From NCBI RefSeq assembly GCF_003255815.1, contig NC_037689.1, positions 146,833,832-146,897,831 on the forward strand: a DNA stretch of 64,000 nucleotides, written 5' to 3'. Made by a program: the position numbers and the translations under genes. Shown piece after piece: positions 53,627-64,000 of the stretch. The notes beneath the pieces are model-generated. The model had not been told where the DNA came from and did no database searches. It saw only the letters and a program-made list of their open reading frames with translations. The DNA comes from Theropithecus gelada (taxonomy: Eukaryota; Chordata; Mammalia; Primates; Cercopithecidae). Numbering within the stretch: position 1 is the first letter of the stretch; each line of letters opens with the position of its first letter.

Positions 53627-56600
53627 ATGAAGGTCCCAAATTCTTCATTATAGTTTGGAATGACCTGGAAGAAGTCAATAGAGAATATTATCTCTTTATT
53701 GTTGATTTAATGTAACTATCTTGGAGCATGAATGCTAGTTCCTCCAGGAAAAGAGACAGTGTGGATAAATAACATTGAGTAATGTTGAGTCAGTTTTATG
53801 TGAGGAAGAGACAGGATGAGGTACAAAGAGATACATAAAGTTCATTTCCTTTACTGCCGTGTTTCTGGCTCTCCTGACTGCCAAATGTTATTTATGGCTT
53901 TGGTCTGAGGTTTGTCTGTTCTTCTCCATGTTGACTTCTCCTGGAGTTCCCTGCTAATAGTTACCCATCTATATACTCACAGTCTGACAAGTTTTACCTC
54001 TTCTGAATGGTTTTCTTTATTAGATACTTTGGTTTTGTCATGTCTGATGACCAACTTAGTTGTTCTTCCTGACTCAGCAGAAAGTACCAGATTTAAATAA
54101 GTGTAGAAACTTCTTGTTGTAAGGGAAGTATATATGATGTAAGTAATCTCCCTTTCAATTTCTTGAGAGATATACTGAAATCTTATCATAAGTGTTCATA
54201 AGTTTACCTAGATCTTTCTATAACAGTGACAGAACCCAGAGAGAAAATTCACTCTTCTGGAAGAGCTCTTGATATTAGGAAGGCTCTCACTCCTAGAGTT
54301 GTAGTCATATAATTATGCTTTTTGTAAAATCTACTTTTTACTTTTAACAGGATCTCTTCTAATTTGGGGAAGCATTAATGTTTCTCTTGAATCATAACAA
54401 TTATAGTAATTTGTTTATAAGAGAGGGCTATTATGACTACAAGATACATAGCTCAAGTTAAGGTGGAGATATTTATGTGGGTTACAAATAAAGAGTGCAA
54501 AAAGTTGATGGTAGGAACTTTGATAATATTAACAGATTAAACAAGGAATGTGATAACCCCAGAAAATAATTGTAGGATTTGAAACAGAAATAGTTGCATC
54601 ACAGATATGAATTATTTTAGTGACATTTTCAAATAATGCAGAAGAAAAGAACTTGATTAGAGCAATGGAGGTGTTTGGATGAAAAGCATATTTCTGCAAT
54701 GGAGATGGCTATCACCTTTTGTCTCTTTTATTAATTTGTCTGGTCTCTGCTAAAACCAAATGGATTATAGTGGATAATGATGGCGTCTCAATCACAGCTC
54801 CTTTTCCTGAGTACTTTGCATTTAGATTGATCACAGAAATTTTGACAGCAGGTGAATGCATACTTCTCAATCCTTATAAATACAGAAGACAAAATCAGCT
54901 CATTTTTAACTAGCCATACAAAAGATACTGAATGACTGACCAGAAATACTAAAAATTTTTGCAACCTCAACTACACATTATGAACTGGATATTATAGGAT
55001 TCAACAAATCTTAAGTTCTGATGGATATACAGCCTGAAATGGTAAGAGGTTGACCTGAGCAGGTCAGAAGGCAAGAATAATTCATGAACAAGTGGATGAT
55101 TCTAATTCTCATATCACTCACTTTTGTTAAATCAATGCTTCTTTCCAAACTCATGTGTATGGCCGCATTGGGAGTACTCTATGATGAATGGACAGAGGAG
55201 GAAAGGATTTTGGTTGGGTTTTCAGACAAGTCATCTCAACACATGGGCATTAACCTGTAAGGAACAGTTGCCTATCACAGCATAATTCAAAAGTGGTCTC
55301 AAAGATAAGTAGCATGGAAAAATTATGCTACTGAGCAAAGTCCTTAATTACAAATTTGTTTTCTGCCTTGTATAAAGAGAGAGAGGTGTCTTGGATTATG
55401 GATATACATTGATTCAGGGACAGTCGCAAGTGCCTGGATTGTTGATCCATCTGGAAGACAAAAAGTCTGAGCAAAGTGGTCTAGAAAAGACTTGTGTAAG
55501 TGGACCTATACAAGTGAGAACTAACTAGAAAACATGTACAAGAGAGTAGGATTTAATTATCCAGATGATCAGGATGAACCGTGCTCTATCTATCCATCGT
55601 AATGATATCCAGTGACAGCACAAAAGGCACATGAACAGAGTGTGTCTGTACTAACAAGAATGTGAGCTATGCCTGGGCTCAGCAAGATGAGCTCCCTACC
55701 ATAAATGCTAATCTGCCTTCTGCCACCTCTGAGTGTCCAACCTGCCAGTAGCAGATTCCATGCCAGAACACTCAGTGTGATGCCAGTCCCTGGGAAAATA
55801 GTCATGTGCCTGATAGTGGGTTGATTATATAAGACCTCTTCCATCCTGAAAGTGGAAGCAATTTCTCCTCATCAGAAACAATAAACACTGTAGACACAGA
55901 TTTGCTTTCCATCTCCACATGGCCTTCATCAATACCAACATTTGACAACTCACAGATGGACTGATACACTGACGTAATATCCCTTAAACATTGCCTAGGA
56001 TCTGGTACCCATTTTGGGGCAAAGGAGATATAAAATGTTCCAATGATCTCAGAATTCACTGATATTCCCATGTAGCCCATCACCTTTAAGCATCCAGCTT
56101 CATAGAAGAGGGGAAGGGTCTGCTAAGAATTCAATCAAGGGAATAGCTAGAATTCAGCTCTGGAGGAGATGGGATACTATTCTCAGGATTCTGTACATGC
56201 ATCCTGATCCGATCCCTGATATATGGTGTGTAGTTCCCATTTGCCTACCATACATCATTTTGAGATCCAAGGGATAAAAGTAGTGTTTTCTTTTGTTGTT
56301 ACTTCCAGTAACTCACTTTCCTAGTCTTCAGTTTCATGAGGACAGAGGTCCTAGTTTCTAGAGAAGAATACAATATTTACCAGGAACACAGCAGAAATCA
56401 CTCTTTTGTATTTCTTATACAAGTAAATCAGCAGATAAAAAAAAGAGTTACTGTTCTGGCTGGGGCACTTGATTCTGGTTGCTGGGAGTAGCAGCTAGGG
56501 TTGACACTACAGATTGGGACAGAGATGAGTGTATTCAGAACACAGAGACCGTAGTGGAATCTCTCTTAGCACTTATACACCCAAGGATAACTGTAACTAG

Positions 56601-56975
56601 ACAATTGCAGCAACTACAACCCAACAAGAACAAGGGACAGAACTCCTGTAGATAAATTTTTCAGTCACCGCACAAGGCAGACAACCCAAACCAACGGAAG
56701 TTTTGGCCAAGAGTGAGAGAAATCTAGAATGAGAGGTGTTAGGGGGAGATGGTCTCTATCAGCTATGGTTGTGGGAATTGTTGCAATCAGGAACGTATCT
56801 CAGGTCTGCGTCCTTCTTTAGATCTCGTTTGAGAAACATGACTGGTCACAATTCTCAGGGGATTCTCAATTATTACCTCCTAGACTCCAGCCACATACTC
56901 AATTGAGAACACTGGCTGCTATCACGTTCATCTCATCCTCTCACACTACCAGATGCTTTGGCCTTCCCTGGGAGA
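53627..56975. other. AT-rich DNA downstream of the olfactory receptor
   Basis: No second receptor gene or pseudogene is recognised. On the minus strand, 55420-56300 has longer frames (84 and 93 codons) that look like a decayed retroelement interior (next entry). The rest is unassigned. Confidence 0.4.
55580..56300 (-). repeat. Possible decayed retroelement interior
   Basis: Two overlapping minus-strand frames (55590-55844 and 55802-56083), together with recognisable repeat phrases such as TTAAACATTGCCTAGGATCTG, suggest an old repetitive element. I cannot name it and see no intact protein domain. Confidence 0.25.
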
Positions 56976-56977
56976 GG

Positions 56978-57257
56978 ACTGTGTTTTTTGTTTTTGTTTT
57001 TGTTTTTCAGAGATGGAGTCCCACTCTGTCGCCCAGGCTGGAGTGCAGTGGCACCATCTCCTTTCAATGCAACCTCCGCCTCCTGGGTTCAAGTAGTTCT
57101 CCTGACTCAGCCTCCTGAGTAGCTGGGACCACAGGTGCACGCTGTTACACCAGTCTAATTTTTTGTATTTTAGCAGAGATGGGGTTTAACCATGTTGCCC
57201 AGGCTGGTCTCGAACTCCTGAGCTCAGGCAATCTGCCTGCCTCAGTCTCCTGAAGTG
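56978..57257 (-). mobile_element. Alu element, 5' end cut by a second Alu
   Basis: Antisense Alu from a TTTTTG-repeat tail through GAGATGGAGTCCCACTCTGT. It stops at CTCCTGAAGTG, just where the T-run of the next Alu starts, so its last 30-40 bases (element 5' end) are missing. Confidence 0.9.
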
Positions 57258-57567
57258 TTTTTTTCTTTGTTTGTTTTGAGAGAAAGACTGAGTCTTGTTC
57301 TGTTGCCCAGGTTGGAATGCAGTGGTGTGATCTTGGCTCACTACAACCTCTGCCTCCAGGGTTAAAGTCATTCTCCTGCCTCAGCTTCCCAAGTAACTGG
57401 GACTACAGGCATGTGCCACCACGCCCAGATAATTTTTGTATTTTTTAGAAGAAATGGGGTTTCACTACATGTTGGCCAGGACTGATCTCAAACTCCTGAC
57501 CTCAGGTAATCTGCCTGCTTTGGCCTCCCAAAGTGCTGGGATTACAGGCGTGAGCCACCGCGCCCAT
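57258..57567 (-). mobile_element. Alu element adjacent to a truncated Alu
   Basis: Antisense Alu starting TTTTTTTCTTTGTTTGTTTT, with CTTGGCTCACTACAACCTC, and ending GTGAGCCACCGCGCCCA. Both Alus have the same orientation, giving a direct repeat. Confidence 0.92.
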
Positions 57568-60500
57568 TCTGACACGTCTCCAGTGTATCTGCGGTGGGTT
57601 CAGAGCACCCACTGACTACATCCTGGAGTTTCATTTCTAAGTGTTGCTATGGAAAGATAGTCAGTATACATTTTTCTTTAAAGGAGGAAGTTATGTGACA
57701 AGGGTTAGACTATCTTTTTTTCGTGACTATAGCACAGCATAAAATGGAAACAAGTGGATAAAGGCATAAGATTATTTTTAATAGAAAGAATGATAAGAAA
57801 CTGCTAACAATGAGTATCTTTTTAAGAATTGAACAGAGATGATTAGATATTTTCATTCTTTACATTAATGAAATGTTCGAATTTTCAAAACTTACCCATG
57901 TGCTCCTTTATATTTTTGTGTAAATAATTCATCTGCATGGTAATATTATGTAACTTTTGTTTTTTTCTTTTTATGTCATTATATTATGACAAAAACTAAT
58001 AAATATATACTTTTAAAGTAGAAGTTTTGTTAAATATGGTGAAATATCTGTAAAAATGTATTTCCTATGCCTTCTAAATTGTTATTAACATAGGAGTAAA
58101 ATAGAAAATTATGTGTTAATCTACAATGACAAAATGAACGAGACCAGATATACCAGCTGGTGAAAGGTTTTCACGCACTTTTGGAAACATCAAGGAATAT
58201 TACTAGGTAACTGATTTAGCAGGGTGGAGAAAGTTTTAGCCATCTGAGTAGGGATAGAGAAAACTAGCAAGTAAATTCATCTGCAAAACTCCTGAGATGC
58301 TAAAAGCTTGGACCATCAGGTTCTACAGAATGTAGGGGTGAAGGATCCATTGCATTTCATGGCCATTATTTTATTTCCACAGACCTTTTTCCACACAGCT
58401 TGGTGATATTTCTTTTACGCTATCTTTCAAAAGATTGGAGGTTTATTCTTTTGAAAGGTTGAGCTAAACACTTGCTGGTATTAATGTAAAGGACAGTGAT
58501 GAAACATGTAGCAGCATGTAAAAGAATAAGTGAAAATCTACACTGAACTACGAGGCTCTTTCCTCTCGCTGCTCCCAGTATATCAGTAGCCAGCATACAT
58601 CATGAATGCCTTAATTTTCCACTACTATGCATATATGCAAAGTAAGAAGGTGGAGGATTTTTTTTCTAGAAGAAAATATATGACTGTTACACTGGCTGCT
58701 TGCCCACAAAATAAACCAAAAATATACAGACACTGGCCACACATTTGGAGATTCCAAATAACTGGGTTTTGTGTGTTTATTTGTTTGTTTGTTTTAATTT
58801 CCTAGACCTTAAACATAAATCGAGGCTTTTGGGTTTCAGATACGATGGCAAGACTAGTGAAGGCTCCAATAAATTACACACTAGAGAAACACTCGACCTA
58901 TGCATTTAGCCTCTCTATATAATCTAATAAATTATACTGAGTTTTAAGCTGATGCAATAGAATGAAAATTCTGTAGTAGATTTATTGTGCACAGCCTATC
59001 ATTCCCAAGGGAGGACTTCCACTGAGCGGAGGATAGTAAAGACTATCACAATGCCACTCACCAGGAATAAGAGTGTGAACACTTCAGCCCACTGCATCTT
59101 GGGCTGTAATTTCCACCACTTGCCTGACTCTGATGAGACAAAACATTTACACTTTATTACTCACAGATAGCCTGGAAGTGACAATAAAGTCCAGGACTCA
59201 CGGCAAGCCAGTCACCTAAAGCTCAGAAAGGATGCCAAGGGCAGATGGAATCTCATCTGTGTTTGCCTCATGTTGCCTACAGCTGAGGGAGGCTAAAACA
59301 AGTTCTCTCTGAATTTTATGCCCCAAGGACGCCTAACTAGCTTAAATGCTAGTTGTAGGACATCCTGTTCTAGCAGGAGCAGAAACATAGCCTGGGCTGT
59401 TCCACACAGTGACTCATCTCAGAATATTGCATTTCCAGCACAATCTACAGTTTTTCTGAAGACCACAAGCAAGAAAAGTGAGGTAAAGCTGGGTTGATCA
59501 AGGCCACCAAGAAACCATCATGAAAAGGCAAATTAGTCTTTGATTGCCAGCTTTTTGAGGTCTTCATTTTAAAGAATTTCTTATAGGCTAAAGTAACTGC
59601 ACACAAAGTCTTCCAATAGAAGCTACCAGGTTCATTTAAGGCTCAAGGTTCTGGAAGTCTATTTATTGAGCCATGAAACAAATAAATAAGAAAGTAAAGA
59701 TGATACATCTCATTATAATTTTTCAGACAAGAGATATTATTCTACTTGACTGGACTTTTGTGTCCAGTCTATATTCTAAGAAAGAGAGAATTCTAAGATA
59801 TAAAATATTCCAAGATTCTTTATTATTATGCCTCTCCTAACTTATGCAAGTGATCTTTAATTAATGTAGGTGTGTAGGGGTAGATGAGTATATTTTTCTA
59901 GATATGTTTCTCATTACCAGAAGCGTAATCAAATACCTCAAATCTAACCTTCTAGGTCACACATTTTCACAGGATACCAGTTTATTTTAGTGTTCAAGAA
60001 ATTTTATTCCACATATCACATAGACCAAATGACTAAAAATTGACATTTTTAAATTGACAGTAAAAAATGTAAATCCAGGTTGTCTTGTGGAATAAAAATT
60101 TATATGTTCCTCTAATTAAAACAATAACAAAAAAATAGGACATTCTGCTACCCAATCCTTCTCTCCTAGTGTGAACAGCTTATTAGTTGGTTCACAAACA
60201 CTCCAAAAATATCCACATTTGTACTATTCATTGAAGTCAACTATTCATTGACAGAGTAAGAGATAAACCCATTTTGAAATAATCACACAAACAATACTGT
60301 ATATCAATGAAATGTATCTACAACTATACTTAATAACCAGTATAAAACTTAATAACTTAATGCTGAATACTGAATACAAAATAAAATCAATTCCTAAAAC
60401 TCTACATATAGTATGTTAAATTCTTTAAAATTCAAAACCAGATAAATCTTTATAAAATATATCCATCTTAGGCAAATATGTTTTATTTTTAAGCAATAAG

Positions 60501-61070
60501 AGTATTATGCATTAACAAAATCAGGACATTGGCTCCCTTTAAGGTGAGACAAGGGACCGGATAGAAAAGAGGTTAAAAATACATGTAATTTTTGGTAACA
60601 GTTTAAGTTTTTGTATGGGTAATAAATTTACACATATTTGTTATATTAGTTAAATAAATGTAAAAAGCAATAACATAAAATAAATAAAAGATGATAAAAT
60701 TGTTTAGAAATAGGTAAATTCTGCTGTTAAAATTTTATTATAAGAACTGGTTCCTTCTAATTATCTGTTGACTCTGCTTCCTTCTGTATTGGCTTTTTTA
60801 AACTCATGGTAAGATTATAAGCAGGGGTCCTGTATCTGTACTCTCAGCAACTCTATTAGGAATAAGAAAATGACTTCTCTCAATAGTCCAGAAAAATGTG
60901 TTGACTTTGCATTTGTTTGCTAATAGTGCTTCAATCCAATCATTAACTCCTAGGGGACTTGTTTTATAATCAATCTAGTAAGAGTCATATTCACACACTT
61001 GGGAAGAAATAACACAATCCAAACATTACACAAATATGCTGAAAATGGCAAAGTTATGGCTACTTAGAGG
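57568..61070. other. AT-rich intergenic DNA
   Basis: The longest open frame is 67 codons and no repeat family is recognised with confidence. A TTTG-repeat tail without a body lies at 58770-58795. Confidence 0.45.
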
Positions 61071-61071
61071 N
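61071..61071. other. Single N (contig junction)
   Basis: One undetermined base lies between ACTTAGAGG and CTAGGGCC. No flanking duplication is visible, unlike the N at 26882. Confidence 0.85.
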
Positions 61072-61629
61072 CTAGGGCCTATACTCTCTCGCTCTTCTGT
61101 CCAGACAGCAACCTTTCTTCTAAAATCCATTCCAAATCCTTCCCCTTTACTGCTGTGTGTGAAGTTAATATCAGCTCTCACCTAGCCTATGTCAAAGGCT
61201 TTCTTATTGTTGCTTCTTTGCCTATTCTTGTCCCAGAAAAAACCGTCATCTGTTCAGCAGCCCGGGACCCTTTTAAAAAATCCAATTCGTGTTTATTTTT
61301 TAATATACACACATCAGATTTAACTATGAGGTGAAGTTATATGTGTGTTGGCAAATGTATTGAGTACTACATTTACCTCCCAAGTATCATACTGACCAGT
61401 TCCATCACCCTACATGTCCCGTGTGCATCCGATTTGAGGTCAGTCACTACACTTCTCCACAGCTCCTAGCAAGTATGCTCTCTTTTCAGTTCACATTGTT
61501 TTAACTTTCACAATTTCTCATATGACTAAGTACATAAAATACGAGTTTAAAAGTGTGGTTGTATCATTTTTCATTACAGCTAGCAAGGAATGAGAATACC
61601 CGTTGTTCCATATTCTCGCTTACATTTGG

Positions 61630-61860
61630 CATTTTAGATTTTCAGGTTGTAGTCATTCAAACAAGTGTGCATTCTAATTTTTTTGTTTTTTCTTTGCATC
61701 TCCCTAATGACAAATGATGTTATATGCTTCTTTGCAATGTGTATATCCTCTTTGGTAAAATGTCTGTTCAAATCATTTGCGTCTTTTAAACAACTAATAG
61801 ATTTCATTTTTAGAGCATTGTTAATCCAAAAATACAAAGAGAAAACCTCATCAAAAGTAC
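61630..61860 (-). mobile_element. Old L1 ORF2 fragment (antisense)
   Basis: The minus-strand translation contains DLNRHFTKEDIHIAKKH and VIREMQRK, the usual L1 ORF2 C-terminal phrases. Diverged and truncated. Confidence 0.8.
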
Positions 61861-61902
61861 AGAGAATTCCTAAATATCTACACCATCCTCCTGCCCTGCC
61901 CC

Positions 61903-61967
61903 ATGCATGCGCGCGCGCGTGCGCGCGCACACACACACACACACACACACATACACACACACACACA
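61903..61967. repeat. GC/CA microsatellite, perfect alternating purine-pyrimidine tract (65 nt)
   Basis: From ATGCATGCGCGCGCGCGTGC through the CA repeat to position 61967, every base alternates purine and pyrimidine. The (GC)n part has the highest Z-DNA propensity. It breaks at AG (61967-61968). Confidence 0.95.
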
Positions 61968-61989
61968 GTGTCTCCTATTATTTGCATTT

Positions 61990-62520
61990 TGTATTATCAT
62001 GGCATGCTTGCTACAGTTTATTTGACCTCTACTGATGCCTCATTATTAAGTCAAGTCCACAGTTTACATCAGGACTCACTCAACATTGGTGATGCTATAC
62101 CTTTTGATACGTGTGTAATGGCAAGTATTCATCTTTCCATTATCATACAGAATTATTTTACCATTCTAAATCTCCTTTGTACTCCACCTATTTATCAATC
62201 CCCCATGTCCCACCCCCAACCCATCAGCCCATGGAAACTACTGGTATTTTTAGTGTACTCATAGTTGACTGTTCCAGAGTATTATATAACTGGAATCTTA
62301 CATTATGTCACCTTTTTAGCTATTCTTCTTTCACTTAGCAATATGCATTCACAATTCCTCCAGGTCTATCTCACTAACGGTGCCTGAAAATTCCTGTTGC
62401 TCAACATGCATGTCGACATGTGATGTTGCAGTGTTTGGGAATTCAGCCATTCTCCCGGGGGCCAAGTGCTATCTCCTAGTTGTTTTAATTTGCATATCTG
62501 TAATGACATAGGACATTCGA
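61990..62520 (-). mobile_element. Old L1 (L1M) 3' fragment (antisense)
   Basis: TCCTTTGTACTCCACCTATT, TGGAATCTTACATTATGTCA and TCTTTCACTTAGCAATATGC are antisense old-L1 3' blocks in order. Boundaries are approximate. Confidence 0.6.
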
Positions 62521-62880
62521 CAGTTTTATGTGCTTATTTTCCATTCGTATATATTCTTTGCTGGCATATCGTTTCAGATTATCTTGCCCATTTTATATTT
62601 GGTTTTCTTTTTTCTCATGATTGGATTTCCAGAGTTTTGTGACTTTCTCACAGTTTTGGAGTCTGGTGGTCCAAGAGCAAAGTGTACACAAGGTTGGTTC
62701 CTGCTGAGGGCTGTGAGGGCAGGATGCTTTCCAGGCTCTCTCCCCGCCTTGCAGATGGTTGTCTTCACTCCGTGTATGTTCACATGGTCATCCCTCTACT
62801 CATAGCATGGTGTCCAAATTTCCCCTTTTTATAATTACTCCCATCATATGGGATTAGGGACGGCATTAATAACCACATTT
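62521..62880. other. Unassigned, partly repeat-like DNA
   Basis: TTCTCACAGTTTTGGAGTCTG and the following CTGCTGAGGGCTGTGAGGGC resemble a fragment of a common old repeat, but I cannot assign the family. Confidence 0.3.
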
Positions 62881-64000
62881 TTTAAACTATTAGTTTAAGT
62901 TCATGGTGCATGTTCAGGATGTGCAGCCTTTTTATGTATGTAAATGTCTGTCATGAAGGTTGGTTATATGTATTATTTCATCACCCAGGTATTAAGCCAA
63001 TATCCATTGGTTATTTTTCCTGACCCTCTCCCTCCTCCCACCCTCTGCCCTCTGGTAGGCCTTAGTGTGCATTGTTCTCCTCTATGTGTCCTTGTGTTCT
63101 CAACATTTAGATCCCACTTATAAGTGAGAACATTTGACATTTGGTTTTCTGCTCCTCTGTTACTTTGCCAAGGATAATGGCCTCTGGCTTCATCTATTTT
63201 CCTGCAAAACACCTGATCTCATTCCTTTTCCTGGCTGCATAGTATTCCACGGTATATATATCTCATTTTCTTTATCCAGTCTATCATTGATGGGCATTTC
63301 AGTTGATTCCATGTTTTTGCTATTGTGAATAGTGCCTCATTGAGCATACACTTGCATATGTCTTAATAATAGAACCATTTATATTCCTTTAAATATATGC
63401 CCAGTAATTGGTTTGCTGGCTCGGTGAATGCTATTTTGGTCTCTACGTCTTTGAGAATTTGACAGACCGTTTTCTCTAATAGTTGAACTAATTGACACTC
63501 CCACCAACAGAGGAAAAGCATTCTTTTTTCTCCACAACCTCACCACGATCTCTTATTTTTTGACATTTTAATAGTAGCCATTCTGTCTGGTTGAGGTGGT
63601 ATCTCACCGGAGTTTTGATTGGCATTTCTCTAGTGATCAGTGATGTTGAGCTTTTTTCATATGCTTCCTGGCAGCATGTATGTCTTCTTTTGGAAAGTGT
63701 CTGGGCATGTCCTTTGCCCACCTTTTAATGGTTTTTTTTTTTTTTTCTTGTAAATTTGTTTAAATTCCTTAGAGATGCTGGATATTAGACCTTTGTCACA
63801 TGCACAGATTATAAAAATTTTCTCCCATTCTCTGGGTTGTCTGTTTACTCTGTTGATAGTTTCTCTTGTTCTGCAGAAGTTCTTTACTTTAAATACATGC
63901 TGTTTGTCAAGGCTTCCTTTGATGCAACTATGTTTAGCATCTTTGTCATGAAATTTTCTCCCATGCCTATGTCCTGAATGGTATTGTCTAGGTGTTTTCT
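62881..64000 (-). mobile_element. L1 3' portion (antisense), continues past the window end
   Basis: In antisense order: CTTATAAGTGAGAACATTTG, CTGCATAGTATTCCACGGTA, TTGTGAATAGTGCCTCATTG, CACTCCCACCAACAGAGG and GGATATTAGACCTTTGTCAC. The minus-strand frame near 63488-63721 contains ITREMPIKTPVRYHL, an L1 ORF2 phrase. It is moderately diverged with several frameshifts, and the 5' part lies beyond 64000. Confidence 0.88.

Noticed and set aside
61665..62264. 199-codon plus-strand frame near the window end
   Set aside because: It runs across antisense L1 sequence and a CA repeat (poly-HT stretch), so it is a chance frame on the wrong strand of L1.

Overview
The window is primate nuclear DNA, most likely from an Old World monkey. 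It carries several Alu elements, one nearly complete young L1 of the primate (L1PA-like) lineage, old L1M, L2, MIR, hAT and Tigger remnants, microsatellites, and intron-split genes with vertebrate splice sites. No bacterial, plasmid or viral gene system is present. Most of the sequence is non-coding, and nearly all short open frames are chance frames in introns and repeats.

Layout. Positions 1-21,250 are gene-poor DNA downstream of a minus-strand gene. They hold a MaLR LTR piece, a Tigger transposon nested in a TA/CA microsatellite, MER20- and MER5A-like pieces, five Alu-derived elements and a CpG-rich patch near 9.5 kb. Positions 21,253-42,256 carry exons 9 to 3 (minus strand) of IDS, the lysosomal iduronate-2-sulfatase; all visible exons are open, have canonical splice sites and have exon sizes matching the human gene. 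Exon 3 runs into a run of 99 Ns (42,257-42,355), so exons 1-2, the first 16 codons of exon 3 (including the catalytic cysteine) and the promoter are not seen.

Directly after the gap lies a plus-strand L1 of about 6.16 kb (42,356-48,519). It has an intact ORF1 and an ORF2 broken only by a +1 change in an A run. Beyond it is AT-rich DNA with an intact class II olfactory receptor gene most like OR4C16 (52,685-53,626). The rest, to 64,000, is two adjacent Alus, AT-rich DNA, a strong Z-DNA-type microsatellite and antisense L1 fragments.

In human, IDS maps to Xq28 and OR4C16 to 11q11. Their adjacency here, across an assembly gap and an L1, with the 5' end of IDS missing, points to a chimeric scaffold join rather than a new gene neighbourhood. 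A second assembly scar is a 447-bp direct duplication with a single N between the copies, in IDS intron 7. I found no credible undescribed biological system; the strongest observations are the scaffold join, the duplication, the near-intact L1, a triplicated splice-acceptor module before IDS exon 4 and several perfect hairpins or Z-DNA tracts.
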